Notes: generated from the sequence alone by a model not told the origin. Shown: positions 53,232-63,365, counted from the stretch's first letter. The stretch is 64,000 nucleotides of DNA from Bacillaceae bacterium (GCA_017656265.1 JACDOD010000001.1:682001-746000), one strand, 5' to 3'. Numbers and translations: made by a program.

Positions 53232-54644
53232 TTATTCGCCATTTCCAAACCAGATTTCACTTAATTCTTGAATACCCCTGACAATCTCTTCTTTTTTTAA
53301 TCCGCCAAACCCCAATAAAAAGACCGATCCGTTCAGAAAATTATTTTCTTTCTTAAACCACGACTCCGAAATCCGATAAACTTTGATGCCTTTTTCTCCA
53401 GCACGTTTCTCAAGCTCTTCTTCATTTGTAATGGATTTAATATGAAGCAAAATATGCAGCCCTGCTGGATGTCCTATGATTTCTGCATGATCTTTCATAA
53501 AAGTTTTAACCGCTTCTACTATTGTTTCATATTTTCCCTGATAAACTTTTCTCATTTTGCGGATGTGCTGTTCCCAGTGTCCATTTTTCATAAATCGCTC
53601 CAGCGTGTTTTGATCGATTCGGGATGTGGTCTGCTGATAGACATGAAAATGTTCACGATAGTGATTAGCCAGTATTTCTGGTAGTACGAGGTAGCCGATT
53701 CTCAGGGAAGGCAGCAGGGTTTTAAAAAAAGTTCCCATATAAATGACCCGATCTTTTTTATCAAGACTTTTTAAAGCAGGAATCGGCTGGCCGCTATAAC
53801 GAAATTCACTCAAAATATCATCCTCAATGATGTATCCTCCTTCTTTTTCTGCCCATTCCAACAGTTCAATTCTTTTCTGTATAGGCATCACCATGCCAAA
53901 AGGATAATGATGAGAGGGACTTGTAAATACGATATCTGGATGAGCTGAACGAATCACGGAAACATCAATGCCGTCATTCTGAATGGGAATAGGAAACACA
54001 TGAAACCCTTCATCCTTAAATACCCTGGTCACCACATGATAGCCAGGCTCTTCCATCCCTACTGTTTCAGTATCATTTTTTAACATCTTGCAAAGCAGCC
54101 CGATTAAGTGCTGGGAATTCGCTCCTATAATGATTTGTTCTTCGGTGCATTGAATCCCCCGGATCTGGCGAATATACTTGACGATTTCATGCCTCAGCCC
54201 CCATTCTCCTTGAGGATCACCATAAAAGTAAGCATCCTGCTCCTGTAAGCTCTGGTTATACAGCCGTCGCCAGACACTTAACGGAAAATGTTCCTGATCG
54301 ATGTGATTGTCATTAAAATCAATCCGAAAATTTCTGGGATTTCCGTGAAATGCCGTGTCCTTTTTCTGAGGTAAAGGAATCGATTGAGAGAAAAAAGCTG
54401 TATTTAAATCCTCCACATAATAACCGCTTCTCGGTTTGCTTCGTATATATCCTTCCGCAAGCAACTGGTCGTAGGCGGTTTCTACTGTGGTTTTGCTGAT
54501 CTGAAGCTGCCGCGATAAATATTGGATCGAAGGCAAACGGGTTCCCGCTTCCAGCATTCCTGACTGAATATCATGTTTGATATATTCATAGAGCTGCTGG
54601 TATAGAGGTGCGTCCTGATTAAACTGAATATGAAATTCTAACAT
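53232..54644 (-). CDS. MocR/GabR-type PLP-dependent transcriptional regulator
   Basis: A 470-aa fusion of an N-terminal GntR winged helix (about 5-75; TRLPSIQYLSRQLQISKTTVETAYDQL) and an aminotransferase class I-like domain (about 120-465). The PLP lysine is in GTFFKTLLPSLRIGY, where the usual GTFSKTL serine is Phe. ATG 54644 follows CAGGTG by six bases. MocR regulators control vitamin B6, GABA or transport genes beside them. The neighbouring MFS gene on the same strand is a candidate target. Confidence 0.9.
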   Translation of the reverse strand: MLEFHIQFNQDAPLYQQLYEYIKHDIQSGMLEAGTRLPSIQYLSRQLQISKTTVETAYDQLLAEGYIRSKPRSGYYVEDLNTAFFSQSIPLPQKKDTAFHGNPRNFRIDFNDNHIDQEHFPLSVWRRLYNQSLQEQDAYFYGDPQGEWGLRHEIVKYIRQIRGIQCTEEQIIIGANSQHLIGLLCKMLKNDTETVGMEEPGYHVVTRVFKDEGFHVFPIPIQNDGIDVSVIRSAHPDIVFTSPSHHYPFGMVMPIQKRIELLEWAEKEGGYIIEDDILSEFRYSGQPIPALKSLDKKDRVIYMGTFFKTLLPSLRIGYLVLPEILANHYREHFHVYQQTTSRIDQNTLERFMKNGHWEQHIRKMRKVYQGKYETIVEAVKTFMKDHAEIIGHPAGLHILLHIKSITNEEELEKRAGEKGIKVYRISESWFKKENNFLNGSVFLLGFGGLKKEEIVRGIQELSEIWFGNGE

Positions 54645-54705
54645 TGTCAACACCTGCTTTCGTCATTTTTTCCTTAGACTGTCCTTTAATCCTCATATAT
54701 TCATA

Positions 54706-55299
54706 TTAACGAAAGACACGAGTAGCCTGATATCCCAAATAAAAAAGCCACTCCCGAATAAAAAACGGCACTTTTGTTTTGTAACTTTCGTACGCAGATG
54801 TTGGAGTGGGTGACGAATAAGCTTCCATTCCCATATCTCTCGCCATTGTGACTGCTCTCTTCATATGTAATGGATCACTTACAATTAAAAATGATGTCAG
54901 CTGCTTCTTCCTTGAAACTTGAAGGGCATACTCAAGGTTTTCTTCCGTTATGGAAGACCGGGTTTCAATCAGGATATCCTCATCAGCCACCCCACGTTTT
55001 ATTGCATACCGTTTCGCAACTTCAGATTCAGCCAAATCCTTTTCGCTGCGTTTTCCCCCAGTGAAAATGAGGGTGTCCACGATCCCTTCATGGTATAGAT
55101 GAATCCCGTGATTGATTCGTTCCCGAAAAACCGATGAAGGACGGTCTCCCCAGGCAGCTGCACCTAAAACAATGGCTGAATCAGCCTCTCTGGTTTCATC
55201 ATGGAAACTATATAAAATAATTTGAAGACCTGAATAACCAACAAAAACGACAAATAAGATAAAAAGAATGCGCATCCATTTTCCGAATGATTTATGCAT
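54706..55299 (-). CDS. DUF218 (SanA/YdcF-like) membrane protein
   Basis: A 197-aa protein with one N-terminal membrane helix (about 8-28) and an outside DUF218 domain: DSAIVLGAAAWGDRPSSVF, FTGGKRSEKDLAESEVAK and VSDPLHMKRAV with an SSPTPTSAYE end. Family members (SanA, ElyC, YdcF) are linked to envelope integrity. ATG 55299 is chosen; the frame open to 55386 adds a non-family N-terminus. Confidence 0.82.
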   Translation of the reverse strand: MHKSFGKWMRILFILFVVFVGYSGLQIILYSFHDETREADSAIVLGAAAWGDRPSSVFRERINHGIHLYHEGIVDTLIFTGGKRSEKDLAESEVAKRYAIKRGVADEDILIETRSSITEENLEYALQVSRKKQLTSFLIVSDPLHMKRAVTMARDMGMEAYSSPTPTSAYESYKTKVPFFIREWLFYLGYQATRVFR

Positions 55300-55479
55300 G
55301 CCAATCAATCCCTTATACAAAAATGAAACCTTTTGCTTTCTTATTTCGTTATACATAATAAATCCATATATATGGATAATCTTCAAGTATTTTCTTTTTC
55401 AGGGTTCCCTATCCATGTTTTTTTGTTATAGTAAGTCTGTAAATTTCCTTAATTTTACAAGAGAGAAAGGTGAGTAGCT

Positions 55480-55923
55480 ATGGACTGGCTGGCCAATCCT
55501 TCTATCTGGATTTTAATTGCTATCGCTTTCGTTATTCTGGAAATATTTACATTGTCCTTCTATTTGCTGTGGTTTGGCATCGGTGCCTTTGTTTCAGGTA
55601 TAGTTGCCTTCTTCTGGCAATCACCTGTTGATTTAATTCTGATTTTTTCTGCTGTATCTATTATTCTACTAATCTTCACCAGACCCCTTGCAAAAAAGTG
55701 GTTTTTTAAAGAAGACGCATCGCTAAAAAACGGTGCAGACGCGCTGATCGGACGCAGCGGAGTTGTAACTAAAGCCATCGAGCCTCCCCACAAAGGTGAG
55801 ATTAAAATCGATGGAAACCACTGGTCTGCCCTGGCAGACAGCACCATAGCAGAAGGGGAAACGGTGGAAATTACGAAAGTTGAAGGTGTTACGGCTTATG
55901 TCCGTAAAACACAAAATGTATAA
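55480..55923 (+). CDS. NfeD-like membrane protein
   Basis: A 147-aa protein with two to three membrane segments (about 8-28, 30-50 and 52-70) and a C-terminal soluble OB-fold (about 80-145): GRSGVVTKAIEPPHKGEIKIDGNHWSA and VEGVTAYV. NfeD proteins work with SPFH proteins in membrane domains, and an SPFH gene follows after 38 bases. GAGAAAGGTGAG precedes the ATG. Confidence 0.88.
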   Translation: MDWLANPSIWILIAIAFVILEIFTLSFYLLWFGIGAFVSGIVAFFWQSPVDLILIFSAVSIILLIFTRPLAKKWFFKEDASLKNGADALIGRSGVVTKAIEPPHKGEIKIDGNHWSALADSTIAEGETVEITKVEGVTAYVRKTQNV

Positions 55924-55961
55924 AACCAAATAAATTTAAATGTATAGAAGGAGGAATCTGT

Positions 55962-56990
55962 ATGTCATCATATGCTGGCTTAATCATATTTGGAGCTATT
56001 GCGTTGCTGGTTATTCTCCTGCTGGCGACATCGATTAAAATTGTCCGTCAGTCCGAAGTGCATATCGTAGAGCGTCTGGGTAAATTCCACCGGACGATGG
56101 AAAGCGGTATCCATGTCATTGTGCCTTTTATTGATCGGATTGTTGCGAAGAAAAGTTTAAAGGAACATGTTATTGACTTCCCGCCACAGCCTGTTATTAC
56201 GAAGGATAATGTCAGCGCCAATATTGATTTTGTTGTGTATTATCAAATCACGGACCCCGTAAAAAACGAATATGAGATTGAAAATGCCATTACAGCAATT
56301 GAGAATTTGACTTCAACCACCTTGAGGAATTTAATTGGTGAGCAGGAACTGGATGATACCTATACTTCACGTGATTATGTCAATACCAGACTTCGCACCG
56401 TACTTGATGAAGCATCCGACCGCTGGGGAATTAAAGTGAATCGGGTTGAAATCCGTAATATCGATCCGCCAAAGGATATCCAGGATGCAATGGAGCGGCA
56501 AATGCGTGCAGAACGCCTTCGCCGGGAAAAAGTCCTGGAAGCCCGCGGTCTAAAGGAATCTGAAGTGCTTCGTGCTGAAGGGGAAAAACAGGCTGCCATC
56601 CTAAAAGCAGAAGCAGATAAAGCAGCTGAAATTACCCGTGCTGAAGGGGAAAAAGAATCCCAGATTCTGCAGGCTGAAGGGGAGGCAGAAGCCATTCGCA
56701 AAGTTTCCCAGGCCAGGGCAGAAGGTCAGCGGATCATTTACGAAGCCATCAAGAAGGCAGCACCCACAAAAGAAGTGGTACAGCTCCGTTCTATGGAAGC
56801 CCTCGAAAAGGTTTCCATGGGGCAGGCAACTAAGATTGTTATTCCATCAGACGCCACTTCCCTGTTGGGTACCATAGCAGGGGCCAAAGAAGTTTTATCC
56901 GACAAAAACAGCAGTCAACAGAACCATCAATCCGATCACGATGAACCTGTACTGCAATTTGAAGCAGATGAAGACGAAACCCAAAGATAA
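55962..56990 (+). CDS. SPFH-domain membrane protein (stomatin/paraslipin, QmcA-like)
   Basis: A 342-aa protein with one N-terminal membrane helix (about 5-25), an SPFH/Band 7 domain (about 30-200) and a long charged coiled coil (about 180-290) with repeats of EGEKxxxI. The C-tail is acidic. With the upstream NfeD gene it forms the common pair that builds membrane scaffolds. GAAGGAGG precedes the ATG. Confidence 0.92.
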   Translation: MSSYAGLIIFGAIALLVILLLATSIKIVRQSEVHIVERLGKFHRTMESGIHVIVPFIDRIVAKKSLKEHVIDFPPQPVITKDNVSANIDFVVYYQITDPVKNEYEIENAITAIENLTSTTLRNLIGEQELDDTYTSRDYVNTRLRTVLDEASDRWGIKVNRVEIRNIDPPKDIQDAMERQMRAERLRREKVLEARGLKESEVLRAEGEKQAAILKAEADKAAEITRAEGEKESQILQAEGEAEAIRKVSQARAEGQRIIYEAIKKAAPTKEVVQLRSMEALEKVSMGQATKIVIPSDATSLLGTIAGAKEVLSDKNSSQQNHQSDHDEPVLQFEADEDETQR

Positions 56991-57000
56991 ACATTCAGTA

Positions 57001-57080
57001 GAGTCAGGACAAAAGTGCAAATAGATACTGATATATCCGAACTATATTCAACAGTCTGAATTAGTTCGGATATTTTTTTT
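57001..57080. repeat. Intergenic repeat, copy 7 (tandem-gene gap)
   Basis: GAGTCAGGACAAAA box (57001), then ATATCCGAACTA (57033-57044) with TAGTTCGGATAT (57062-57073) and eight T. It ends the SPFH transcript. This is the only copy between genes in the same direction. The following 57119-57170 holds a degraded CTTGTCCAGCTTCATCGCC repeat. Confidence 0.85.
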
Positions 57081-57280
57081 GCTCAAAATACGCAAGGTAT
57101 AAAATTTGAGTCTTTTACATGAAAGGAATACTTGTCCAGCTTCATCGCCTTGCCCCATTTTTGATTTTCCCCCTCCCCCACCTCTTCCTGCCATTCGGAG
57201 TTCTAACCCGGTTAATATCTGAATACCTTAATTATGGGACGACTCCCAAATTTTCAACTCAAAATGAAGGAGGAATGCTT

Positions 57281-58801
57281 ATGAAGTATGCCAATCCAAA
57301 TTCGGAAGGAGCAAAGGTTTCCTTCAAAGAGCGGTATGATAATTTCATCGGAGGAGAATATCGCCCGCCTGTCAAAGGGCAATACTTTAAAAACCCGAGC
57401 CCGGTAACAGGAGAAGTATTCTGTGAAGTGCCAAGATCCACAAAAGAAGATATTGAACTCGCCCTGGATGCTGCCCATGAAGCTAAGCATGCATGGGGGA
57501 AAACATCTCCTGCAGAACGAGCGAATATTTTAAATAAAATTGCGGATCGGATGGAAGAGAATCTTGAAACACTTGCAGTGGCCGAGACATGGGACAACGG
57601 GAAACCCATACGCGAAACAATGAATGCGGACATTCCGCTTGCGGTTGATCATTTCCGCTATTTTGCAGGTGTCGTTCGTGCCCAGGAAGGCTCAATTAGC
57701 CAGTTGGATGATGATACAGTCGCGTACCATTTCCATGAGCCGTTAGGGGTTGTCGGACAAATTATCCCATGGAATTTCCCGCTGCTCATGGCAACCTGGA
57801 AACTGGCTCCGGCCCTTGCTGCAGGCAACTGTGTAGTACTCAAGCCAGCTGAACAGACACCGGCATCCATTTACATATTCCTGGATCTCATAAAAGATTT
57901 ATTGCCTCCAGGTGTTGTCAATGTGGTGAATGGCTATGGTCTTGAAGCTGGCAAACCTCTTGCATCCAATCCTCGTGTGGCGAAAGTAGCATTTACCGGC
58001 GAAACGACCACTGGCCGTCTCATCATGCAATACGCTTCAGAAAATATCATACCAGTTACCCTTGAACTGGGCGGAAAGTCGCCTAATATCTTCTTCCCGG
58101 ATGTGATGGAAAAAGACGATTCTTTCTTAGATAAGGCAGTTGAAGGATTGACTATGTTTGCCTTTAACCAGGGTGAAGTATGTACTTGCCCGTCTAGAGC
58201 GCTGATTCACGAATCCATTTATGATGAGTTTATGGACCGGGCGATGGAGCGTGTCAGTCAAATTAAAGTAGGCCACCCTCTGGATACCGAAACGATGATG
58301 GGTGCTCAGGCATCCCTTGAACAAATGGAAAAAATCAAATCCTATATAGATATCGGCAGACAGGAAGGAGCAGAACTGTTAACTGGAGGACATGTCAATA
58401 AATTAGAAGGTGAACTCAAAGGCGGATACTATATTGAGCCTACTATTTTCAGAGGCAATAACAAGATGCGCATATTCCAGGAAGAAATCTTTGGGCCAGT
58501 TCTGTCTGTGACTACCTTTAAAGATGATGCTGAAGCACTGGAAATTGCCAATGATACCCTGTATGGATTAGGTGCAGGGGTGTGGACCAGAAATATTAAC
58601 AAAGCCTATCGTTTCGGACGTGAAATTGAGGCCGGACGCGTATGGACAAATTGTTATCATCAGTACCCTGCCCATGCAGCTTTTGGAGGGTATAAGAAAT
58701 CTGGAATCGGCCGGGAAAATCATAAAATGATGCTTGAACATTATCAGCAGACGAAAAACTTGCTGGTCAGCTACAGCCATGAACCGGCTGGATTATACTA
58801 A
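57281..58801 (+). CDS. NAD(P)-dependent aldehyde dehydrogenase (ExaC/AldA-like)
   Basis: A 506-aa aldehyde dehydrogenase. The NAD-binding segment [12 protein letters not shown], catalytic Glu in LELGGKSPN and nucleophile Cys in [11 protein letters not shown] are present. The CTC arrangement and length fit the acetaldehyde dehydrogenase (ExaC) group. AAGGAGGAA precedes ATG 57281; the frame open from 57119 runs through repeat sequence. A DUF779 gene follows after 46 bases, a frequent partner. Confidence 0.93.
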   Translation: MKYANPNSEGAKVSFKERYDNFIGGEYRPPVKGQYFKNPSPVTGEVFCEVPRSTKEDIELALDAAHEAKHAWGKTSPAERANILNKIADRMEENLETLAVAETWDNGKPIRETMNADIPLAVDHFRYFAGVVRAQEGSISQLDDDTVAYHFHEPLGVVGQIIPWNFPLLMATWKLAPALAAGNCVVLKPAEQTPASIYIFLDLIKDLLPPGVVNVVNGYGLEAGKPLASNPRVAKVAFTGETTTGRLIMQYASENIIPVTLELGGKSPNIFFPDVMEKDDSFLDKAVEGLTMFAFNQGEVCTCPSRALIHESIYDEFMDRAMERVSQIKVGHPLDTETMMGAQASLEQMEKIKSYIDIGRQEGAELLTGGHVNKLEGELKGGYYIEPTIFRGNNKMRIFQEEIFGPVLSVTTFKDDAEALEIANDTLYGLGAGVWTRNINKAYRFGREIEAGRVWTNCYHQYPAHAAFGGYKKSGIGRENHKMMLEHYQQTKNLLVSYSHEPAGLY

Positions 58802-58847
58802 ATAAAAGCTGTGACCCAATGAATAACGGCCTGAGGAGATGTCATAC

Positions 58848-59219
58848 ATGATTCAGCGTGTAACCGCAACTGAGGAAGCCCTTGAATTAATCAACAAATT
58901 AAAGGATATCCACGGCCCTCTGATGTTTCATCAATCTGGCGGCTGCTGTGACGGCAGCTCGCCTATGTGCTACCCCCGGGATGAATTTCGGGTAGGTGAA
59001 TCCGATGTGCTGCTGGGTCATTTGGGAGATACACCTTTCTATATGTCAAAAGATCAGTACGAATACTGGAAACATACCCAACTGATCATTGATGTAGTGG
59101 ATGGTCGGGGTGGAATGTTCTCGCTGGAAGGGCCGGAAGGAAAGCGTTTTCTGACCAGATCCCGGGTATTTACAAAAGAAGAACGGGATCAGCTTCAAAG
59201 AGACGAACCAGAAAAATAA
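58848..59219 (+). CDS. DUF779 protein
   Basis: A 123-aa DUF779 protein with a cysteine-rich motif SGGCCDGSSPMC (about 29-40), likely a metal site. DUF779 genes nearly always accompany aldehyde dehydrogenases. ATG 58848 is chosen with GAGGAG nine bases upstream; ATG 58839 adjoins that site. It may help assemble or protect the dehydrogenase. Exact role unknown. Confidence 0.85.
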   Translation: MIQRVTATEEALELINKLKDIHGPLMFHQSGGCCDGSSPMCYPRDEFRVGESDVLLGHLGDTPFYMSKDQYEYWKHTQLIIDVVDGRGGMFSLEGPEGKRFLTRSRVFTKEERDQLQRDEPEK

Positions 59220-59228
59220 ATGACAGCG

Positions 59229-59442
59229 AAAGAGACTGGGACTAGAAATATCCGAACCACCTTCAATCGTCACATGAATGAGTTCGGATATTTCTATTTC
59301 TTCAACATGCTTCGCTTTCCCCAGCAATGCCAGAAGGCTCTTTAACGTGTTCAGCCTTCTATCTCTGGAATTTCGTCAGGGCTGTTCCCGTAGGATGCGG
59401 CGCATAAAGAAGTATAAATATTTTATGTGTCCCAGTCTCTTT
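59229..59442. repeat. Convergent-intergenic repeat, copy 8 (perfect terminal repeats)
   Basis: AAAGAGACTGGGAC (59229-59242) and GTCCCAGTCTCTTT (59429-59442) are perfect 14-bp ends of a 214-bp element with AAATATCCGAAC (59246-59257) and GTTCGGATATTT (59282-59293) inside. It separates the DUF779 gene from the convergent acylase gene. Confidence 0.88.
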
Positions 59443-59445
59443 CAT

Positions 59446-61821
59446 TTATTGCCCGGGAACCAGGGTTAGGATATCTCCTTCTGCCTGTTTAATTTTGGTG
59501 ACATGATAGTTTCCTTCTGCCCAATCATCCCGCTGATCATGATACCAACCACTTCTAAAATGTCCCGACTGACCCGGACCAACAATATGCCAGGCCTGGC
59601 TTAAATGGTTTAAATCAGCTACAAACCGCCATGGTGCTCCGTGATTAACCATTCCGTCTTTCCCTTGCGCAGCTGCCATTACAGTTACACTGCTCCCTCC
59701 GATTGGAATTGGATCTTCTGGATTAAAAAAATAATTCAGAAATCTGACACTGGAAAGCGGGTGATCAAACCTCAATTGATGATCATCCCCCCAATTCCAG
59801 ACAAGCATTTCATCACCGTACTGACTGGAAAGATGGTTAAGGGTCTCCTTTAAAGACACTTTCAGTACAGACTCCAGCCCACCTTTTTCATCTATCCATG
59901 AAACAGCCTCTCCCCTGTATGCCTTTCGAAGCAGCTCATCTGTAGTCTGGTCCTTTGCTTTAAAAAATCCCATCATTTCCTCTGGTATTTCTTCGTAAAG
60001 CATGTGTTTAATTTTTTCCATCCACTGATGAAAAATCAAAGGCGCAGCAAGATGTTTATCATCCATATAATTCCATCCCGATAACAATTGAATGGCTTCC
60101 TGTTCATCAGGTGATAATCTGCTCTCCTCCAGTATAGTTAAAAACATCGGTACAAATTCTCTAGCCTGTAAATTAAGCTGATCCATCTGCAGCTTCTGCA
60201 TATCCTTTACGGTTAAACCGTTGCGATTAGACAAAAATTCTTCAATTCGCTTGTATCGATATGGCTGGGCCCAGACATGGCTGATATGGTAAGGATAGTT
60301 GTCTGGCGTTATTTTATTATTGGCAGAGGCTATAAAGCCTTTATCCGGGTTCACAACCTTCGGGAGCTCATCAAACGGAATAAAGCCCCGCCATTCATTT
60401 TCCTTCTTCCATCCTTCTAGAGGAAGAAGCGCATCTTTTTCATCTGGATAAATTGGAATCAGTCCATTCGCTTTGTAAGCGATGGTGCCATCCGTTGAAG
60501 CAAAAACAAAATTTTGGGCAGGTACCAGGAACTTTTCTAATCCTTTTTCAAATTGGTCCCAGTTTGTTGCCCGGTTTAATTCTAGGACCGCTTCCAGTTC
60601 AGTCGTTGCATCGAGAGCCGTCCACCTGAGCGACAAAACGGTTTCCTCTCCGCTCTTTTTTGCAAACTCTGAAATAACTGGTCCATGACGTGTTTCCACC
60701 ACTTCCAGTTTCACTGGTTCTTCATCCTTGACGAATATCGTTTCTTTTATCACTTCTGCCTGTTCCCATCTATTCTCATATAAAAATTTATAGGGATCTT
60801 CGGGGTGACGCTTTTCTAAATAGAGCTGCTGAACATCAGGACCAACATTCGTCACACCCCAGGCAATATGATCATTATGCCCCACAATGATCCCTGGCAC
60901 ACCCGCAAAAATAACACCGCTTACATTCAAATCAGGCGACTGCAGATGGGTTTGGAACCAGATTGATGGTGTATCCAGACCCAGATGCGGATCATTGGCC
61001 AGTAGTGGTTTGCCGGATTCCGTTTTGCTACCATCAACGACCCAGTTGTTGCTTCCATTAAAAGGATTAGGAATAACTGCACTTGAAAAAGCTTCTGCTA
61101 TATCCACGTATTCATCATCTTTTATGATTGTAGGAGCAGCATCAGGATAATCCGGGAACAGCTCAAGCGCCTTCTTCTCAGGAAAATGGTGCAGTAAATA
61201 ATAATTAAAGGCCTGTCGCTCCCAGTGTCCTCCCAGATCAAATGCCATGTATTTGCCGATGGTCAAAGAGTCAATCGGAGTCCATGGTTCTGGCTCGATT
61301 CCCATTAAGAAAAATTCAACAGACAGCCGATAATCAGCCTGGGCGTCTTTCAAGTAAGCATTCACTCCATCCGCATACCATTGCATGACTTCTTTGGCTT
61401 CATCAGAATACACAGTATAAGATTTTTCAGCTGCACGCCTCAGCCCCAGTGTTCGAAAATAGCGGTCAGACTGAAGGGCATCCTTACCTACCACTTCACT
61501 TAATCGTCCAGAAGCCAGCCGGCGTGATAATTCCATTTGAAACATTCGTTCCTGTGCTGTAATATACCCTTGAGCCAAAAACAGATCATGTTCATTTTGT
61601 GCTTTTATATGGGGCACACCAGATTGATCCCGAATAACCTCAACACGAGCATATAATCCATCGATTTCGATCGTCCCTTCTGTCTGAGGCAATGTTCTGG
61701 AAATATAAATATGTAAAAAAACGATAGCACTTAACCCAATAACAAGTAGAATACCTAAAATAAATAATAACCGTCTTTGCCAGGACTTTAGTCCCTTTTC
61801 CCGTTTGGTGGCAAGTTCCAT
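59446..61821 (-). CDS. Penicillin acylase family (Ntn-hydrolase) protein
   Basis: A 791-aa N-terminal-nucleophile hydrolase precursor. A membrane anchor or signal (about 18-40) is followed by the alpha chain, then the cleavage site NGSNNW, with Ser257 as the new N-terminus and nucleophile, and the beta chain (257-791). VDGSKTESGKPLLANDPHL is typical of the family. Substrates in the family are penicillins, acyl-homoserine lactones or fatty-acyl amides. Exported to the outer face. The stop at 59446 lies three bases from copy 8 of the repeat. Confidence 0.9.
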   Translation of the reverse strand: MELATKREKGLKSWQRRLLFILGILLVIGLSAIVFLHIYISRTLPQTEGTIEIDGLYARVEVIRDQSGVPHIKAQNEHDLFLAQGYITAQERMFQMELSRRLASGRLSEVVGKDALQSDRYFRTLGLRRAAEKSYTVYSDEAKEVMQWYADGVNAYLKDAQADYRLSVEFFLMGIEPEPWTPIDSLTIGKYMAFDLGGHWERQAFNYYLLHHFPEKKALELFPDYPDAAPTIIKDDEYVDIAEAFSSAVIPNPFNGSNNWVVDGSKTESGKPLLANDPHLGLDTPSIWFQTHLQSPDLNVSGVIFAGVPGIIVGHNDHIAWGVTNVGPDVQQLYLEKRHPEDPYKFLYENRWEQAEVIKETIFVKDEEPVKLEVVETRHGPVISEFAKKSGEETVLSLRWTALDATTELEAVLELNRATNWDQFEKGLEKFLVPAQNFVFASTDGTIAYKANGLIPIYPDEKDALLPLEGWKKENEWRGFIPFDELPKVVNPDKGFIASANNKITPDNYPYHISHVWAQPYRYKRIEEFLSNRNGLTVKDMQKLQMDQLNLQAREFVPMFLTILEESRLSPDEQEAIQLLSGWNYMDDKHLAAPLIFHQWMEKIKHMLYEEIPEEMMGFFKAKDQTTDELLRKAYRGEAVSWIDEKGGLESVLKVSLKETLNHLSSQYGDEMLVWNWGDDHQLRFDHPLSSVRFLNYFFNPEDPIPIGGSSVTVMAAAQGKDGMVNHGAPWRFVADLNHLSQAWHIVGPGQSGHFRSGWYHDQRDDWAEGNYHVTKIKQAEGDILTLVPGQ

Positions 61822-61996
61822 ACTCCCCCCTCTTTTTTCCGAATATTTTAAATTTTATTATATTTTAACAGATTTTTGTCAGATATACCTGTTTTCTTAC
61901 ATCTTTTTTAAAATACTTGTACAATAAGAAAGGATTACTATACTTCTGGACAATGCATTTTTCTTTTTGTATAGATATGTGTTGGGAGGTCTTAAG

Positions 61997-62251
61997 ATGA
62001 TTACCTGGATAACTCGTATTGTTTTTGTGTTTTCCTTTTTAGGTTTGCTTTTATACTTATATACAGGGGGAACTATTCTTCCTACGTATGTATTATTTAC
62101 TGTCATTCCAATTGGTTTGTTTATATCCGCGATCCTGGCATGGTTTGACCACCAAAAATGGACGAACATGGTCATTCTTTTTTCTTCAAGCGGAATTTTG
62201 CTGGGAATCCTTGGATATACCGCTATCGAACTGTTCAGTAAGGTGTTTTAA
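61997..62251 (+). CDS. Small three-helix membrane protein of unknown function
   Basis: An 84-aa integral membrane protein with three hydrophobic segments (about 5-25, 28-48 and 58-80) and a short WFDHQKW loop. GGGAGG lies before ATG 61997; the frame from 61967 lacks a site. It is divergent from the acylase gene. No family recognised. Confidence 0.65.
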   Translation: MITWITRIVFVFSFLGLLLYLYTGGTILPTYVLFTVIPIGLFISAILAWFDHQKWTNMVILFSSSGILLGILGYTAIELFSKVF

Positions 62252-62306
62252 GTTTTTGTAATGAAGTTACGTTTTTTTATTAGGCATGAGTAAATGAGGT
62301 GAAAAT

Positions 62307-62948
62307 ATGAATGCACATAAAAAAGCATTTTTCTTTGTATTAGTTGTTCTCACATTTATTATTGCTATAATCGTCTGGCTGACCTATAGCCATTTAAAAG
62401 GTGATGCCAGCCGGGAAGAAGAGGTATTTGAAGCTGCTGAAATCTATGTGAAAGAACATTTTGATGAGCCAATGAAAGTGGTAGGCACACTGTATGATAA
62501 TGCCGACTTGTTTAATGCCTTTCAGTATGCAGCAAAAGTAGAGCCGGAACATGATGCTAAATTTCAATTTCTGGTTTTTTATCATTCGGAATCAGAAACT
62601 TATCAGGACAGTTACGTCGCAGAAATCTGGGAGGAACAATTAGAAGAGGATCTTCAGCCTTATCTGACAGACCATTTTGGAGACATTAATTCATTGTGGA
62701 TTTATTATCCTAAGGATATCGGATACCAGCTCGATATTCCTCTGGATGATATCCCCCGCTACAACGGACAGAAGGGATACCCCGTTATCCAGATTTCTTT
62801 GACCCGCAAAAAGGAAAAAGGGGATTCAGAAAAAGTCGATGCATTAGTGGATTATCTGCAAACTGATCTTGGTGTGGAACACGGAACCATCACACTTGAC
62901 TTTCCATCAGGCTTGATCAAAAGCCGGGGGATCTTGAAAGAATTTTAA
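62307..62948 (+). CDS. Membrane-anchored protein of unknown function
   Basis: A 213-aa protein with one N-terminal membrane helix (about 8-27) and an acidic alpha/beta domain outside (SREEEVFEAAEIYVKEHF, ITLDFPSGLI). No recognised domain. AGGTGA precedes the ATG. It follows the small membrane gene by 55 bases on the same strand. Copy 9 of the repeat follows. Confidence 0.7.
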   Translation: MNAHKKAFFFVLVVLTFIIAIIVWLTYSHLKGDASREEEVFEAAEIYVKEHFDEPMKVVGTLYDNADLFNAFQYAAKVEPEHDAKFQFLVFYHSESETYQDSYVAEIWEEQLEEDLQPYLTDHFGDINSLWIYYPKDIGYQLDIPLDDIPRYNGQKGYPVIQISLTRKKEKGDSEKVDALVDYLQTDLGVEHGTITLDFPSGLIKSRGILKEF

Positions 62949-62960
62949 GAGGCCATAATA

Positions 62961-63040
62961 AGGCTGGAGCAAAACGGTAAATGAAAGAAAACTATCCGAA
63001 CTATATTCAAACGTTACATGAATAAGTTCGGATATTTTTA
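62961..63040. repeat. Convergent-intergenic repeat, copy 9
   Basis: AGGCTGGAGCAAAA box (62961) and TATCCGAAC (62993-63001) with GTTCGGATA (63026-63034), followed by a T-rich run. It lies between the 213-aa protein gene and the convergent Tyr/Phe-rich gene. Confidence 0.8.
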
Positions 63041-63134
63041 TTTCGATCACATGCCCGTTTTTCCTGCAAAGACCTGAGGTTACCTGGTGCCATAACAACC
63101 GGACAAAACACTATCATGTAATCTTATAACGAGC

Positions 63135-63365
63135 TTACTGGAACGGAATAGCAAAAATAGGTGAACCATAACTTTCTTTGGTCACTGTGCCAGTTACGGA
63201 TGGACCATACATCCCGCCTGGAAACGAAGGATATAAAAATGGGTTGAAACCGTTCATGAAAGGCATAGAATAATTAGACTGATCATAAGGTAATTGTCCC
63301 ATATAGGAGTAGTTGCTATATGGCCAGAAAAAATAAGGGAACTGATACAACTGTCGTGTCCACAT
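63135..63365 (-). CDS. Small Tyr/Phe/Pro-rich protein
   Basis: A 76-aa protein very rich in Tyr, Phe, Pro, Ser and Gly (YQFPYFFWPYSNYSYMG, then FNPFLYPSFPGG), with no membrane segment. AAAAGGTG precedes ATG 63365. The composition recalls small spore-coat or inner-envelope proteins of Bacillaceae, but I recognise no family. Confidence 0.55.
   Translation of the reverse strand: MWTRQLYQFPYFFWPYSNYSYMGQLPYDQSNYSMPFMNGFNPFLYPSFPGGMYGPSVTGTVTKESYGSPIFAIPFQ

Noticed and set aside
57119-57280. Longer N-terminus of the aldehyde dehydrogenase
   Set aside because: It is translated intergenic repeat sequence; a strong ribosome site lies just before 57281.
59229-59442. Proven MITE with target duplication
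   Set aside because: The 14-bp ends are perfect, but no flanking direct duplication is visible, so mobility is not shown.
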